Counted from the first letter of the stretch, positions 1-7,651 are shown. The stretch is 49,311 nt of DNA from Hyphomicrobiales bacterium (GCA_017304475.1 JAFKKV010000046.1:1-49311), one strand, 5' to 3'. Program-made: numbers and translations. The notes: generated from the letters alone by a model not told the origin.

Positions 1-47
1 GGGCTCTTCTCCAGCAGCCCGCGCAGGTTCATCATCTCGTCGGTCAT
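1..47 (-). CDS. IS256-family transposase, N-terminal 15 codons only
   Basis: Reading leftward from ATG at 47 gives MTDEMMNLRGLLEKS before the window edge. This matches the usual start of IS256-type transposases (Met-Thr-x-x-Met-Met-x-Leu-Arg-x-Leu-x-Glu-Lys-Ser). A purine-rich GAGAGA lies just upstream as a possible ribosome site. The DDE catalytic core is outside the window, so integrity cannot be judged. With so few residues the family call is moderately sure. Confidence 0.5.
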   Translation of the reverse strand, partial: MTDEMMNLRGLLEKS

Positions 48-147
48 CGGTGGATCTCTCGGTTCGGGGTTGGACGTCGCAACCCAAACCTAACCGGCAA
101 CCGCCGATGACCAACCGTCAGCTACACCACCAATTGGGACACGACCC
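1..147 (-). mobile_element. End of an IS256-family insertion sequence
   Basis: The window opens inside an insertion sequence. The minus strand encodes the first residues of an IS256-type transposase (separate entry). About 90 bp upstream of that start lies the string GGACACGACCC, read here as the outer terminal inverted repeat, so the element would end near position 147. The other end lies outside the window, so the repeat cannot be checked against its partner. The boundary is inference; the family call rests on the short N-terminus. Confidence 0.5.
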
Positions 148-331
148 AAATCCCCATAAACGCCCATAGGCGGCTGCCCTATGGCTCTGGAGGCTTCCGG
201 GCTCGGGGAAACCGCGAGAATGGGCTCTACGGGCTTCTAATTCGATCGATAAAACACGCGTGCAAAGGACCATTTCCTCATATCTGTCGATGTTGTACAA
301 AAGGGCTGTAGAACACCTCTGAAAACAGGTC

Positions 332-1264
332 ATGCCGGCAGTTTCCTCCCAACCTCGTTCCATACGCCGCCTGATAGGCTACGCCCGGGTCTCCACGGAC
401 GATCAGGCGACCGACGCGCAGGTTGATGAGTTGCGGGCGGCAGGTTGCGGGATCCTTCATCAGGAGCATGGCTCCGGCGCTTCCCGTGCCCGTCCGGTGC
501 TGGCACGGCTAATGCGCGAAATCCGGTCGGGCGATGTCCTTGTTGTCGTGCGCATCGACCGGCTGGCGCGTTCGGTCAGCCATCTGCTCGCCGTGATTGA
601 AGATCTGGAGGCTAGGGGCGCGCATTTTCGCTCGCTGCGCGATCCGATCGATACGTCGACCCCGCAAGGCATGTTCTCGCTGCAAGTCCTCGGCGCCGTC
701 GCACAGCTCGAGCGGGCGCTGATCTCTGAGCGGACCAAGGCCGGTATTCGGGCGGCAAAGGCGCGGGGCAAGCTGCCGGGCAATCCAGGTCTGCGCGAGC
801 GCAGGCCCGAGGCGATCCGCGCTGTCGCGGCTGCGCGAAGGCACGTCTATCTTGGCGACCTCATTGCCTCGACACAGACATGGCTACCGACGGTGAAGCG
901 CATGCGGCCGCAACACAGCTGGGACGACGTCGTCCGGGTGCTGAACCATAAGGACGGCCAACGCTGGACGATCGAGCGGTTACGCCGCGCGGTGCATCGG
1001 TTGGTACGTGAACGCATGGCCGAGCCACACCTGGTCCAACGGTCACCCCGTCGGCCGCCGGAAGATCGGTTAATGACGCTCGTCACGGGCATCGCCATTG
1101 CCGATCCACAACTGACATTGCGCGAGATTGCGGCGCAGCTGGAGCAAATGCGAGAGCGCACGCCACGAGGCGGCCGGCAGTGGGCAGCATCCTCTGTCAA
1201 GAACTTGCTTGATCGGGCCCGGCGGCTCGGGTTGGTGACGCCCGATCTAGCGCTCGGGTCATAA
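332..1264 (+). CDS. Serine site-specific recombinase with long C-terminal extension
   Basis: A resolvase/invertase-family recombinase of 310 aa that cuts and rejoins DNA through a phosphoserine link. The N-terminal catalytic domain (about residues 13-145) is complete: the nucleophile Ser is in IGYARVSTDDQ, the conserved acid-and-arginine patch is in VVVRIDRLARS, and the family block LQVLGAVAQLERALISERT follows. Ordinary resolvases end near 190 aa with one helix-turn-helix. This one has some 130 extra residues with two similar winged or helical segments (around SWDDVVRVLNHKDGQRWTIE and TLREIAAQLEQMRERTPRGG). It stands alone between an IS end and a toxin-antitoxin cluster, which suggests plasmid multimer resolution or transposon cargo. 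No res site was identified upstream. The catalytic call is firm; the role is inferred. Confidence 0.88.
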   Translation: MPAVSSQPRSIRRLIGYARVSTDDQATDAQVDELRAAGCGILHQEHGSGASRARPVLARLMREIRSGDVLVVVRIDRLARSVSHLLAVIEDLEARGAHFRSLRDPIDTSTPQGMFSLQVLGAVAQLERALISERTKAGIRAAKARGKLPGNPGLRERRPEAIRAVAAARRHVYLGDLIASTQTWLPTVKRMRPQHSWDDVVRVLNHKDGQRWTIERLRRAVHRLVRERMAEPHLVQRSPRRPPEDRLMTLVTGIAIADPQLTLREIAAQLEQMRERTPRGGRQWAASSVKNLLDRARRLGLVTPDLALGS

Positions 1265-1511
1265 GCTGGCCGAGTTTTCGCTGTCGCACACAAGGATCGC
1301 GATTCCGCACACTTCGCCATTCCTCGCTTGCCAGAATGGCTTCGGTTAGCGTCGATCACAAGAGGTCCCCTCCCCTCCTCCAGTCGATCGTTGCCGACGC
1401 GAGCGCCGCCTGCACCGCTTTGAAACGCTCTGGCGTGGAAGCAACCCACCTTACGAAAGCTAGCGCGGCTTGCTTGCTGATTCACTGTCGCGCCTGGTTT
1501 GCATCATCAGT

Positions 1512-1820
1512 CTAGAAGTAAGTATGACTCAACGATTGTCCGGCTGCGTCGCTCACCTCGAACGTTTTCGCGTGCTCGACCCAGGTCCAGGGAATCCGGA
1601 AGTCGAGACTGTATGGCTTCGGCTCGAGGAAGAGATCGGGAGTGATAACGACCCATTTGACGTAAGCGAGCGCTACTTCGCGGCTGAAGCGCTTCCGGAT
1701 TTTCGCGCGCCCCTCATCGTCGTCGAAATAGGTGAAACTCAATCTCTGGCCGGCGGCGACCAGCATCTCGACGCTCTCCACGTGCTCAACGTAGGTCCAT
1801 GGGGTGGGAAGCTTGATCAT
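1512..1820 (-). CDS. Small hypothetical protein with a partial internal duplication
   Basis: I do not recognise this 102-aa protein. Its start (PTPWTYVEHVESVEMLVAAG, then QRLSFTYF) recurs at its C-terminus (RIPWTWVEHAKTFEVSDAAG, then QSLSHTYF), where the second copy stops at the phenylalanine. The ancestral unit therefore looks like about 69 aa with a partial second copy fused on. It lies about 100 bp downstream of the AbiEii-like gene on the same strand. The ribosome site is weak. A plus-strand reading frame (1470-1826) overlaps it, but that frame is rich in unlikely residues and has no family resemblance. Strand choice is moderately sure and function is unknown. Confidence 0.5.
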   Translation of the reverse strand: MIKLPTPWTYVEHVESVEMLVAAGQRLSFTYFDDDEGRAKIRKRFSREVALAYVKWVVITPDLFLEPKPYSLDFRIPWTWVEHAKTFEVSDAAGQSLSHTYF

Positions 1821-1919
1821 GCCTGATAAGCTGCCTCTGCCTGGCGCTGTAGCGTCGACGTAGCGGTGAGCGCTGTTCTCATGGGGCCACGCGGACCGCT
1901 GGGCTTTATGCTTCGGGTC

Positions 1920-2654
1920 TTACCTATCTCTTTCCGAAAAGCCTTTTCCACCTCGTGATCCACGGGTGTTTGCGAGATGCTTTTCGACAATGGCGAGTGC
2001 GAGGTCCGCGAGGGTTGTCCGCACCGTCTTGAAAGAATGCCAACGGCTATCGAGGCCCTTGTATTCCCCCAGATCGGTGCCCTCGAGGTCGAAGGGCCGC
2101 GGATTTGCCAGCTGGGACACGAGCTGCTGGGAGGCGCTGGCGCCGTTGGGCTGCGGATACAGCTGATCAAAGCGCGCCAGTGCTTTCACGGCGTCCGGGA
2201 GGCCGATCCGATCGCTTAAGGCGGCCATGTCGAGATAGTCACGCGTTGCGTTGCGCTTCAGTACCAACGCTGCCTTGATGCGAAGGATCTCCGCCGCAGT
2301 CGGAAGCGTGATGGGCCTTTCGAAGCCTGGGACGGTGAGTGTTGTTGTTTCTAGTGGTTCTTCCCGAATGAGCTGACAGATACCGGTCTGGATGCCATCC
2401 AGACTGCCGAGAATCAGCATGGGACGTTTGATCCGGGCGGTGTTCCAGCCGGCAACGCTCTCTAGGTCCTGAAGGATCTCATCGAAATGGTTGCGCAGCG
2501 TGTCGACGGTATGGTCAGCGTCTTGGCTTCGGCGATGCTTGGCGTGCATGGCGGCTGCGGTGTCGCCCACCAAGACCGCATCCGGGACGATCGACTGAAG
2601 TCGGGCGGCCGCGGACAGGAGTTCGTCCCATGGAGGCAAAGCCTGGTTCTTCAT
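1920..2654 (-). CDS. AbiEii-like nucleotidyltransferase (toxin-type)
   Basis: A 244-aa protein resembling the minimal nucleotidyltransferase superfamily of AbiEii/MenT toxins, which in known members transfer nucleotides to tRNA or protein. Visible support is the fold's Gly-x-x-Ala-Ala block followed by paired acids (VGDTAAAMHAKHRRSQDADH, residues 28-47) and a later basic helix ending in a conserved aspartate (KAALVLKRNATRDYLDMAAL). The second half has the PxRPFDLEGTDL region. Its start codon overlaps the stop of the upstream 87-aa gene (ATGA), so the two are translated together. The partner lacks the usual long AbiEi winged-helix antitoxin form. Toxin activity is inferred from family and arrangement. 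Confidence 0.65.
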   Translation of the reverse strand: MKNQALPPWDELLSAAARLQSIVPDAVLVGDTAAAMHAKHRRSQDADHTVDTLRNHFDEILQDLESVAGWNTARIKRPMLILGSLDGIQTGICQLIREEPLETTTLTVPGFERPITLPTAAEILRIKAALVLKRNATRDYLDMAALSDRIGLPDAVKALARFDQLYPQPNGASASQQLVSQLANPRPFDLEGTDLGEYKGLDSRWHSFKTVRTTLADLALAIVEKHLANTRGSRGGKGFSERDR

Positions 2655-2914
2655 GATGCTGTCTTCTGCCTTAACGCCGTCCTGAAACGCCTGGTGATGA
2701 GTTTCCAGAGCACATAGCGATCGGGGTCCTCGCCGTGGCTGATGCCATGGTCTGCGATATGTTCGATCCGGCGCAATTGCTTGTCATCGTTGGCAGCCGC
2801 GTCGAGCATTTCCAGCCAGTCAACAAACGATCCATTGACGATGATGTCGTCGATGGCTGCCAACGAATAGCCGGGTCGATCGAGGTGCCGGTGTTCCATG
2901 AGACTTGGTACCAT
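2651..2914 (-). CDS. Small partner of the AbiEii-like gene, probable antitoxin
   Basis: An 87-aa acidic protein in the first position of a two-gene operon with the nucleotidyltransferase-like gene, overlapping it by 4 bp. Residues such as SLAAIDDIIVNGSFVDWLEM and RYVLWKLITRRF suggest an all-helical small protein. I see no helix-turn-helix. Start choice is uncertain: ATG at 2914 gives MVPSLMEHRH and a later ATG at 2899 gives MEHRHLDRPG; neither has a strong ribosome site. Calling it an antitoxin rests on position and size only. It could equally be an accessory subunit. Confidence 0.5.
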   Translation of the reverse strand: MVPSLMEHRHLDRPGYSLAAIDDIIVNGSFVDWLEMLDAAANDDKQLRRIEHIADHGISHGEDPDRYVLWKLITRRFRTALRQKTAS

Positions 2915-3098
2915 TTTCCGGCCCCGAGTTCGGCCGGGAACATTCCTTTAGGGGGCGATATTTCCGAGGCTTCCCCTAGCCTCCCCTGCCCTACTTCACG
3001 AAGCAGGACTTGTTGATGAGGTCATCCCGCAGGGCTATCGTTCAGTCTGTCTTACGGTATAAATTGCCAGCTAGCATTCTAGAAGGGAACGGATACCG

Positions 3099-3308
3099 AT
3101 GGCCTTTTCGGTGAAGGACGAGGCAACGGATGCTGCGGTCCGAAAGCTCGCTACCCTGAAGGGCAAAGGGCTGACCGACGTGATTCGGGAGGCCTGCGAG
3201 AATGAGTTTGCCCGTACGAGGGGTTCCATACCACTACAGGATCGCCTGCAGGCCATCTCGGAGCGCTATCTGAGCTTCCCAAAGCGGCGGGCCCGAGATG
3301 CTGGTTGA
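3099..3308 (+). CDS. vapB: VapB-type antitoxin
   Basis: A 69-aa PSK/VapB-family antitoxin. The N-terminal half matches the ribbon-helix-helix-like block of that family (residues 1-30, MAFSVKDEATDAAVRKLATL and onward to TDVIREAC), which in known pairs binds the operator. The C-terminal tail would wrap the toxin. A good ribosome site (GAAGGGAA) precedes the ATG, and an AT-rich TATAAA-like element lies about 40 bp upstream. The gene overlaps vapC by 11 bp, the usual arrangement that keeps antitoxin in excess. The pair sits just upstream of a truncated integrase and repABC, consistent with plasmid stabilisation. Confidence 0.8.
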   Translation: MAFSVKDEATDAAVRKLATLKGKGLTDVIREACENEFARTRGSIPLQDRLQAISERYLSFPKRRARDAG

Positions 3309-3693
3309 TGCGTCGGCGATCGTCGCGATCATTTCGGGCTCGCCGGAGGCCCCTTCCCTTTCGGCGCGGTTATCACGTGCGACAAAGGTCTATGTCACTC
3401 CCATCGGTCTGTGCGACGCGGCACGGGCTCTGGCTGCCTGGCGCGATGTCCCCGATGGGCTTGTCGAGGACATCCTAACCGAGTTTGTTGGAGAAACCGC
3501 GGCGCAGGTAATTGCGATTTCCGCGTCGATCGGTTGGGCGGCCTACCGTGCCGAGTTGATCTATGGCCCCGGTCGCCATCGGGCGGAGCTGACAAGTAGC
3601 GATGCTTTTACATACGCCTGCGCCAAAGCCTACCGACTGCCTGTTCTCTGCAGCGCAAGCGGCCTAGCTCACACAGACCTGGACGTAGCCTGA
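3298..3693 (+). CDS. vapC: VapC-like PIN-domain ribonuclease toxin, possibly impaired
   Basis: A 131-aa PIN-domain protein; active VapC toxins cut tRNA or rRNA with Mg2+ held by four acidic residues. Here Asp4 (MLVDAS) and Asp102 (SSDAFTYACAK) are present, and Asp40 (GLCDAARAL) stands where a glutamate is usual. The fourth acid, normally in a Lys-Gly-Asn-Asp-Phe motif near the C-terminus, is missing: the aligned segment reads CSASGLAHTD, with Gly122 in place of Asp. This may weaken or abolish catalysis, although VapC members vary here. The stop overlaps the start of the next gene (TGATG). Family call is firm; activity is uncertain. Confidence 0.75.
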   Translation: MLVDASAIVAIISGSPEAPSLSARLSRATKVYVTPIGLCDAARALAAWRDVPDGLVEDILTEFVGETAAQVIAISASIGWAAYRAELIYGPGRHRAELTSSDAFTYACAKAYRLPVLCSASGLAHTDLDVA

Positions 3694-4385
3694 TGGGACG
3701 TTCCGAAACCGAGGCCGCCGGCACCTTCTTAGGAGCCGGCGGGCAGAGCGTCGAACCAACTGATGACAGGCCTCTGTCGCCTGCGCTTCGCAGGACCAGA
3801 GAGGACGCTCGTGCGTATGCGAAGGCGTCCCAACCGCCTAACACTTCTCGGGCCTATGCATCGGATTGGGGCCACTACCTTGACTGGTGTCAAAGTGTGG
3901 AGCTGCCCAGTGAATCGGCCAACCCGGAAGTGATCGGCCTCTACCTGACGGCGATGGCGAATGGATCCATTGGTGGGGTCGCGTTGGCTGTGTCGACGAT
4001 CGATCGCCGACTCTCGGCGCTGACCTGGACATTCCGCCAACTGAAACAGGTCGTCGACCGGAAGGATCCCCAAATTGCCACCGTGCTCTGCGGCATCAAA
4101 CGGGTTCATGGAAAACGGCCGGCGGCTAAGGAAGCCGCGCTGACCGAGGATCTTCTTGCGATGCTGGATACTCTCGATCTGCGTAAGCTTGGTCATATTC
4201 GCGATAAGGCGATCCTACTTGTTGGCTTCGCCGGCGGCCTGCGGCGTTCTGAGATCGTCGGCCTCGATGTGGGGCCTGGTCAGTCTGTGGACACTGACGA
4301 GGCCTGCATGGACAGCTCAGTGGCGGGCACCACTTCGAACTCGGGCGGAGACGGGGCTGCGCCGAGTTGCTCATGGACAACTTAG
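3693..4385 (+). pseudogene. Tyrosine recombinase/integrase, truncated after catalytic box I
   Basis: The first 190 or so residues are a phage-type integrase: an N-terminal SAM-like core-binding domain (TSRAYASDWGHYLDWCQSVE, residues about 51-70) and the start of the catalytic domain, ending with the box I arginine in FAGGLRRSEIVGLDV. Normal members continue for about 150 residues carrying the His-x-x-Arg and the Tyr nucleophile. Here the frame runs into the tandem repeat array at about 4275 and codes only repeat-derived residues to a stop at 4385. Without the tyrosine it cannot recombine DNA. The start overlaps the vapC stop, so it may still be transcribed. Confidence 0.85.
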
Positions 4386-4822
4386 TGGCGTGAGCCACCG
4401 TCGAACTCGGGCGGCGAGACGAGGCATCGCCGAGTTGCTCACGGACAACTTAGTGGCGGGCACCACCTTCGAAGACGGGCGGCGGTACGGGGCGCACCGA
4501 GTTGCTCATGGACAACTTAGTGGCGGGAGCCGCCTTCGAAGACGGGCGGCGGGACGGGGCGCACCGAGTTGCTCACGGACAACTTAGTGGCGGGCGCCAC
4601 CTTCGAAGACGGGCGGCGGGACGGGGCGCACCGAGTTGCTCATGGACAACTTAGTGGCGGGAGCCGCCTTCGAACTTGGGCGGCGAGACGGGGCAGCGCC
4701 GAGTTGCTCACGGGCAACTTAGTGGCGGGAGCCACCTTCGAACTCGGGCAGCCAGACAGGGCAGCGCCGAGTTGCTCATGGACAACTTAGTGGCCGGCAC
4801 CGCCTTGGAACACGGGCGACGG
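4303..4822. repeat. Tandem array of 67/68-bp units in two alternating variants
   Basis: Seven full units begin with CGAGTTGCTC at 4363, 4431, 4498, 4565, 4632, 4700 and 4768, so the period is 68, 67, 67, 67, 68, 68. A degenerate partial unit precedes them at about 4303. Each unit carries GACAACTTAGTGGCGGG, one base different in some copies. Next to it the units alternate strictly between TCATGG and TCACGG: T, C, T, C, T, C, T. The array therefore grew by duplication of a dimer of about 135 bp. It begins where the integrase is cut off and ends about 480 bp before repA. No spacer-like unique sequences separate the units. Confidence 0.93.
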
Positions 4823-5301
4823 AGCCAGTGTGCAGTGAGCTCACGAATTGTCGAGCTGTTGATATTCGTTTCGGATTTCTGTGGGCCGTGCAGCTGGGCT
4901 GCTAGTAGACGAGGTAGGGTATCAGTGGCTCCTATCGATTCCCTTGTCATGGAGCGACGGTGAACAGTTCGCGGCCAGCAAAGTGGACGGGGAGGGGCCG
5001 GCGCCGATCTGCCCGTGAGTGCAGCCCAATTCCGGGATCTGATCGTGAGAGCCGCATAAGGTTGGTCCGCTTCGGAACCTCATGCGAGAAGGATTTCAAG
5101 CGAAGCAGTCGCTTGTCTGGATCTGTCACGCGCTGGTCTTGGGATGAGTCAAAGATTTGCTGATTGGCGCGTGACTAAGGCCACTTCGGTTAACTTCCCG
5201 TTAACTAAAAAGAGCTTGCCCGAATGTGAGAATCGGGGTGAAGCTGAGATCAGCGCCTTTTTGGACTTCGGTTGCGAAAAAGCGCGGAAAAGGAACTGGT
5301 G
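4823..5301 (+). promoter_or_regulatory. Control region upstream of repABC
   Basis: About 480 bp without a convincing gene. In this plasmid family the segment before repA holds the operon promoter, RepA operators and sometimes the partition site. I see a direct repeat of the palindrome GTTAAC (GTTAACTTCCCGTTAAC, 5189-5205), which may be a RepA or RepB binding site. I also see a weak match to the published repABC parS pattern GTT-N2-C-N-GC-N-G-N2-AAC at 4967-4982 (8 of 10 fixed positions). Neither is strong. The sequence becomes AT-richer towards repA. No clear -35/-10 pair was found. Confidence 0.4.
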
Positions 5302-6504
5302 ATGAATAGCCGCATCGGCGCGAGCGTAGACACTTTGGGCGACCTCCGCAGTTTGATCAACGCGGATGCTGCGGAGCTTTCCGCTCGCCTGCAGGCACAT
5401 CAGCTGAAGACGTTTCCTCCGATCGCTCAAAAGACACTTCGCCGACTGACGTCGGGCGAGGCGGCGAAGTTGATCGGTATCCACGAGGGCTATCTTCGTC
5501 AGCTTCTCTCGGAGGGAAAGATCCCACTGACGCCGAACAAGGGTGGCCGGCGGACGTTCTCGATTGAGGAGGTCAATGATATCCGAGCTCTCCTCGAGGG
5601 TGACAAGGGACGGGGAAAATACGTCCCCGTGCGGAGAGGCAAGGAACACCTTCAGATCATCTCTGTGATGAACTTCAAGGGCGGCTCGGGAAAGACGACA
5701 ACGTCAGCGCACCTGGCGCAGTATCTGGCGCTGAAGGGTTATCGAACCCTCGCGATTGACCTTGATGCGCAGGCGAGTCTGTCAGCACTTTTCGGGTCGC
5801 AGCCCGAGGTCGATGTCGCCGAGGGCGACACGCTCTATGGAGCAATCCGCTATAATCAGCGGCGCGAAATGGCCGAGATTGTTCGCGGAACATATATCCC
5901 GAACCTCCACCTCGTGCCTGGCCATCTTGAGCTGATGGAATTCGAGCACGAGACGCCGAAGGCGCTCGTTGAGCGTACTGAAATGAGCTCGATGTTCTTT
6001 TCGAGGATCGATGAGGCGCTGGCGAGCGTTGCGGATCTTTATGACATCGTGGTGATCGATTGCCCGCCGCAACTGGGCTTTCTTACCCTATCGGCTCTGT
6101 GCGCGGCGACGGCGGTTTTGATCACGGTCCATCCACAAATGTTGGACGTCATGTCGATGTCGCAGTTTCTGACAATGACCGGCAATTTGCTGGACGTGGT
6201 CGCGAATGCCGGCGGCACGACTGATTACGATTGGATGCGTTACCTCGTAACCAGATACGAGCCGAGCGACGGTCCTCAACAGCAGATGTTTGGGTTTATG
6301 CGCTCGATATTTGGCAACCGCGTGCTCGAGAATCCGATGCTCAAGAGCACGGCGATCGCGGACGCTGGGCTAACGAAGCAGACCTTGTATGAGGTCGAGC
6401 GCCATCAGTTCACCCGCGGCACCTATGATCGGGCTCTCGAGGCTGTCGATGCCGTGAACGGAGAAATCGAAGCGCTGGTGCGCCAAGCCTGGCAGAGGAC
6501 CTAA
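5302..6504 (+). CDS. repA: RepA, ParA-type partition ATPase of repABC
   Basis: A 400-aa ParA-family ATPase that segregates the replicon and, with RepB, represses its own operon in known relatives. The N-terminal region holds a MerR-like helix-turn-helix (SGEAAKLIGIHEGYLRQLLS, residues 51-70). The deviant Walker A motif KGGSGKTT lies at 126-133, and the Walker B region DIVVIDCPPQLGFLTLSALC follows. ATG at 5302 was chosen because AAGGA sits 7 nt before it; an upstream TTG at 5272 would add ten residues and lacks such a site. The length matches the family. RepB starts 2 bp after the stop. Confidence 0.95.
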   Translation: MNSRIGASVDTLGDLRSLINADAAELSARLQAHQLKTFPPIAQKTLRRLTSGEAAKLIGIHEGYLRQLLSEGKIPLTPNKGGRRTFSIEEVNDIRALLEGDKGRGKYVPVRRGKEHLQIISVMNFKGGSGKTTTSAHLAQYLALKGYRTLAIDLDAQASLSALFGSQPEVDVAEGDTLYGAIRYNQRREMAEIVRGTYIPNLHLVPGHLELMEFEHETPKALVERTEMSSMFFSRIDEALASVADLYDIVVIDCPPQLGFLTLSALCAATAVLITVHPQMLDVMSMSQFLTMTGNLLDVVANAGGTTDYDWMRYLVTRYEPSDGPQQQMFGFMRSIFGNRVLENPMLKSTAIADAGLTKQTLYEVERHQFTRGTYDRALEAVDAVNGEIEALVRQAWQRT

Positions 6505-6506
6505 AC

Positions 6507-7523
6507 GTGGCACGCAAGAACGTGTTCGATATCGGACCAGAAGCGGAAGACGGGCAGACCGCGGCTGCACATCCTGCTGCGGCTCAGTCGCGCCCTCTTA
6601 TGGGGCTTGTTAGCCAAGGTCGACAAGCGAGCCCGGTGGGTGCGATTTCTCAGACCCTAGGTACAATCAACCGTCAGGTCGAACGCGCGAAGGCGATAGA
6701 GGAACGCCTGGCTTCCGGGCAGGCAGTCGTTGAGATCGATCCCGCCACTATTGATGGCTCGTTTATTTCAGACCGGCTGCCAGGTTCACCTGAGCAGCAT
6801 GCTCATTTTGTTGAGCAGATCCGGCAGCATGGCCAGCTCACGCCTATCCTTGTTCGCCCGAAGGTCGGCGATGAGGGTCGGTTCGAAATAGCTTATGGCC
6901 GTCGACGGCTCGAGGCAGCCCGCACGCTTGGCAGGCCGGTGCGGGCCATCGTCCGGACGTTAACTGACGAAGAGTTGGTCATTGCTCAGGGGCAGGAAAA
7001 CAGCGCGAGGTCGGATCTCAGCTTCATCGAGCGGGCGTTGTTCGCCGTACGGCTGGAAGAGCGAACATTTAGTCGGGACACGGTTATGGCGGCGCTGGAT
7101 GCCGAAAAGACAGTGGTGTCTCGACTTATCACGATCGCTACCGAGATCCCGCGGGAGATCATCGAGGCAATTGGACCCGCCCCGGCAATTGGACGCCGGC
7201 GTTGGGAACATCTCCGCGATCTACTGCAGGAGGCCGTTGTTAAAACGCGTGCAAAGGCTTTGGTCAAAGCCAAGGACTTTGGCGATTTGTCGTCAGACGA
7301 TCGGTTTGAGAGCCTGATCGGCAGCTTAAAGAGCCCTAAGGAGCGCGCGAAGGCCGAGCCGTTCGTCGCGATCGATGGGGTTCGGATTGCGAAGGTGGCT
7401 CGGTCAGACCGACGGGTATCCGTTGCATTCGATAGCCGTGTGACAGGCGGCTTCGGTAGTTTCGTGACCGAGCGTTTGGCAGGCTTGTATGGCGAGTACC
7501 GGGCAAAGGATGCCCAAAAGTAG
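6507..7523 (+). CDS. repB: RepB, ParB-type centromere-binding protein of repABC
   Basis: A 338-aa ParB-family protein that binds parS sites and works with RepA to partition the replicon. The ParB/Srx nucleotide-binding fold is seen as HAHFVEQIRQHGQLTPILVR and the following YGRRRLEAARTLG block. The helix-turn-helix region comes after it (FSRDTVMAALDAEKTVVSRL), and the C-terminal dimerisation part ends in the family-typical FVTERLAGLYGEY. Translation starts at GTG (6507), two bases after repA, with AGAGGA as ribosome site. Nothing appears damaged. Confidence 0.95.
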   Translation: MARKNVFDIGPEAEDGQTAAAHPAAAQSRPLMGLVSQGRQASPVGAISQTLGTINRQVERAKAIEERLASGQAVVEIDPATIDGSFISDRLPGSPEQHAHFVEQIRQHGQLTPILVRPKVGDEGRFEIAYGRRRLEAARTLGRPVRAIVRTLTDEELVIAQGQENSARSDLSFIERALFAVRLEERTFSRDTVMAALDAEKTVVSRLITIATEIPREIIEAIGPAPAIGRRRWEHLRDLLQEAVVKTRAKALVKAKDFGDLSSDDRFESLIGSLKSPKERAKAEPFVAIDGVRIAKVARSDRRVSVAFDSRVTGGFGSFVTERLAGLYGEYRAKDAQK

Positions 7524-7590
7524 GAAGGTCGGAGCGCCGTAGCGGGCGCTGCGAGCAATCAAACCAGCAACGAAGAGGATCAACACCGGC

Positions 7591-7630
7591 AAAAGAAAAA
7601 GGCCCCCGAAACGACGTCCCGGAAGCCTTT
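7591..7630 (-). terminator. Intrinsic terminator of the antisense RNA
   Basis: On the minus strand AAAGGC pairs with GCCTTT around an inner CCG/CGG stem, and the hairpin is followed directly by TTTTTCTTTT. The run of T on only this side shows that it terminates minus-strand transcripts. Confidence 0.85.
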
Positions 7631-7645
7631 CTCCATTCCTTGGCA
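7591..7645 (-). ncRNA. Antisense counter-transcribed RNA (incA-type ctRNA) of repABC
   Basis: A short antisense RNA in the repB-repC gap, the hallmark negative regulator of copy number in this family. A promoter (separate entry) should start it near 7645. The transcript runs leftward through the conserved segment CTTCCGGGACGTCGTTTCGG and ends in a strong intrinsic terminator. The predicted length of about 55 nt fits known members. It would pair with the repC leader and lower RepC translation or promote early termination. The start site is estimated from promoter geometry. Confidence 0.85.
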
Positions 7646-7651
7646 GGACAG

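Noticed and set aside
1470..1826. 118-aa plus-strand open frame
   Set aside because: It overlaps the minus-strand protein with the internal duplication; the minus reading has a better protein-like pattern. Not fully settled.
4303..4822. Possible CRISPR array
   Set aside because: The units are contiguous 67/68-bp repeats with no unique spacers between them, and no cas genes are nearby.
4156..4963. Plus-strand open frames of 73-143 aa across the repeat array
   Set aside because: They are translations of the repeat in successive frames; the period of 67 or 68 is not a multiple of three and no ribosome site fits.
5189..5205. GTTAACTTCCCGTTAAC as the parS site
   Set aside because: It is 17 bp and lacks the central GC-N-G of the published repABC parS pattern; kept only as a possible operator.
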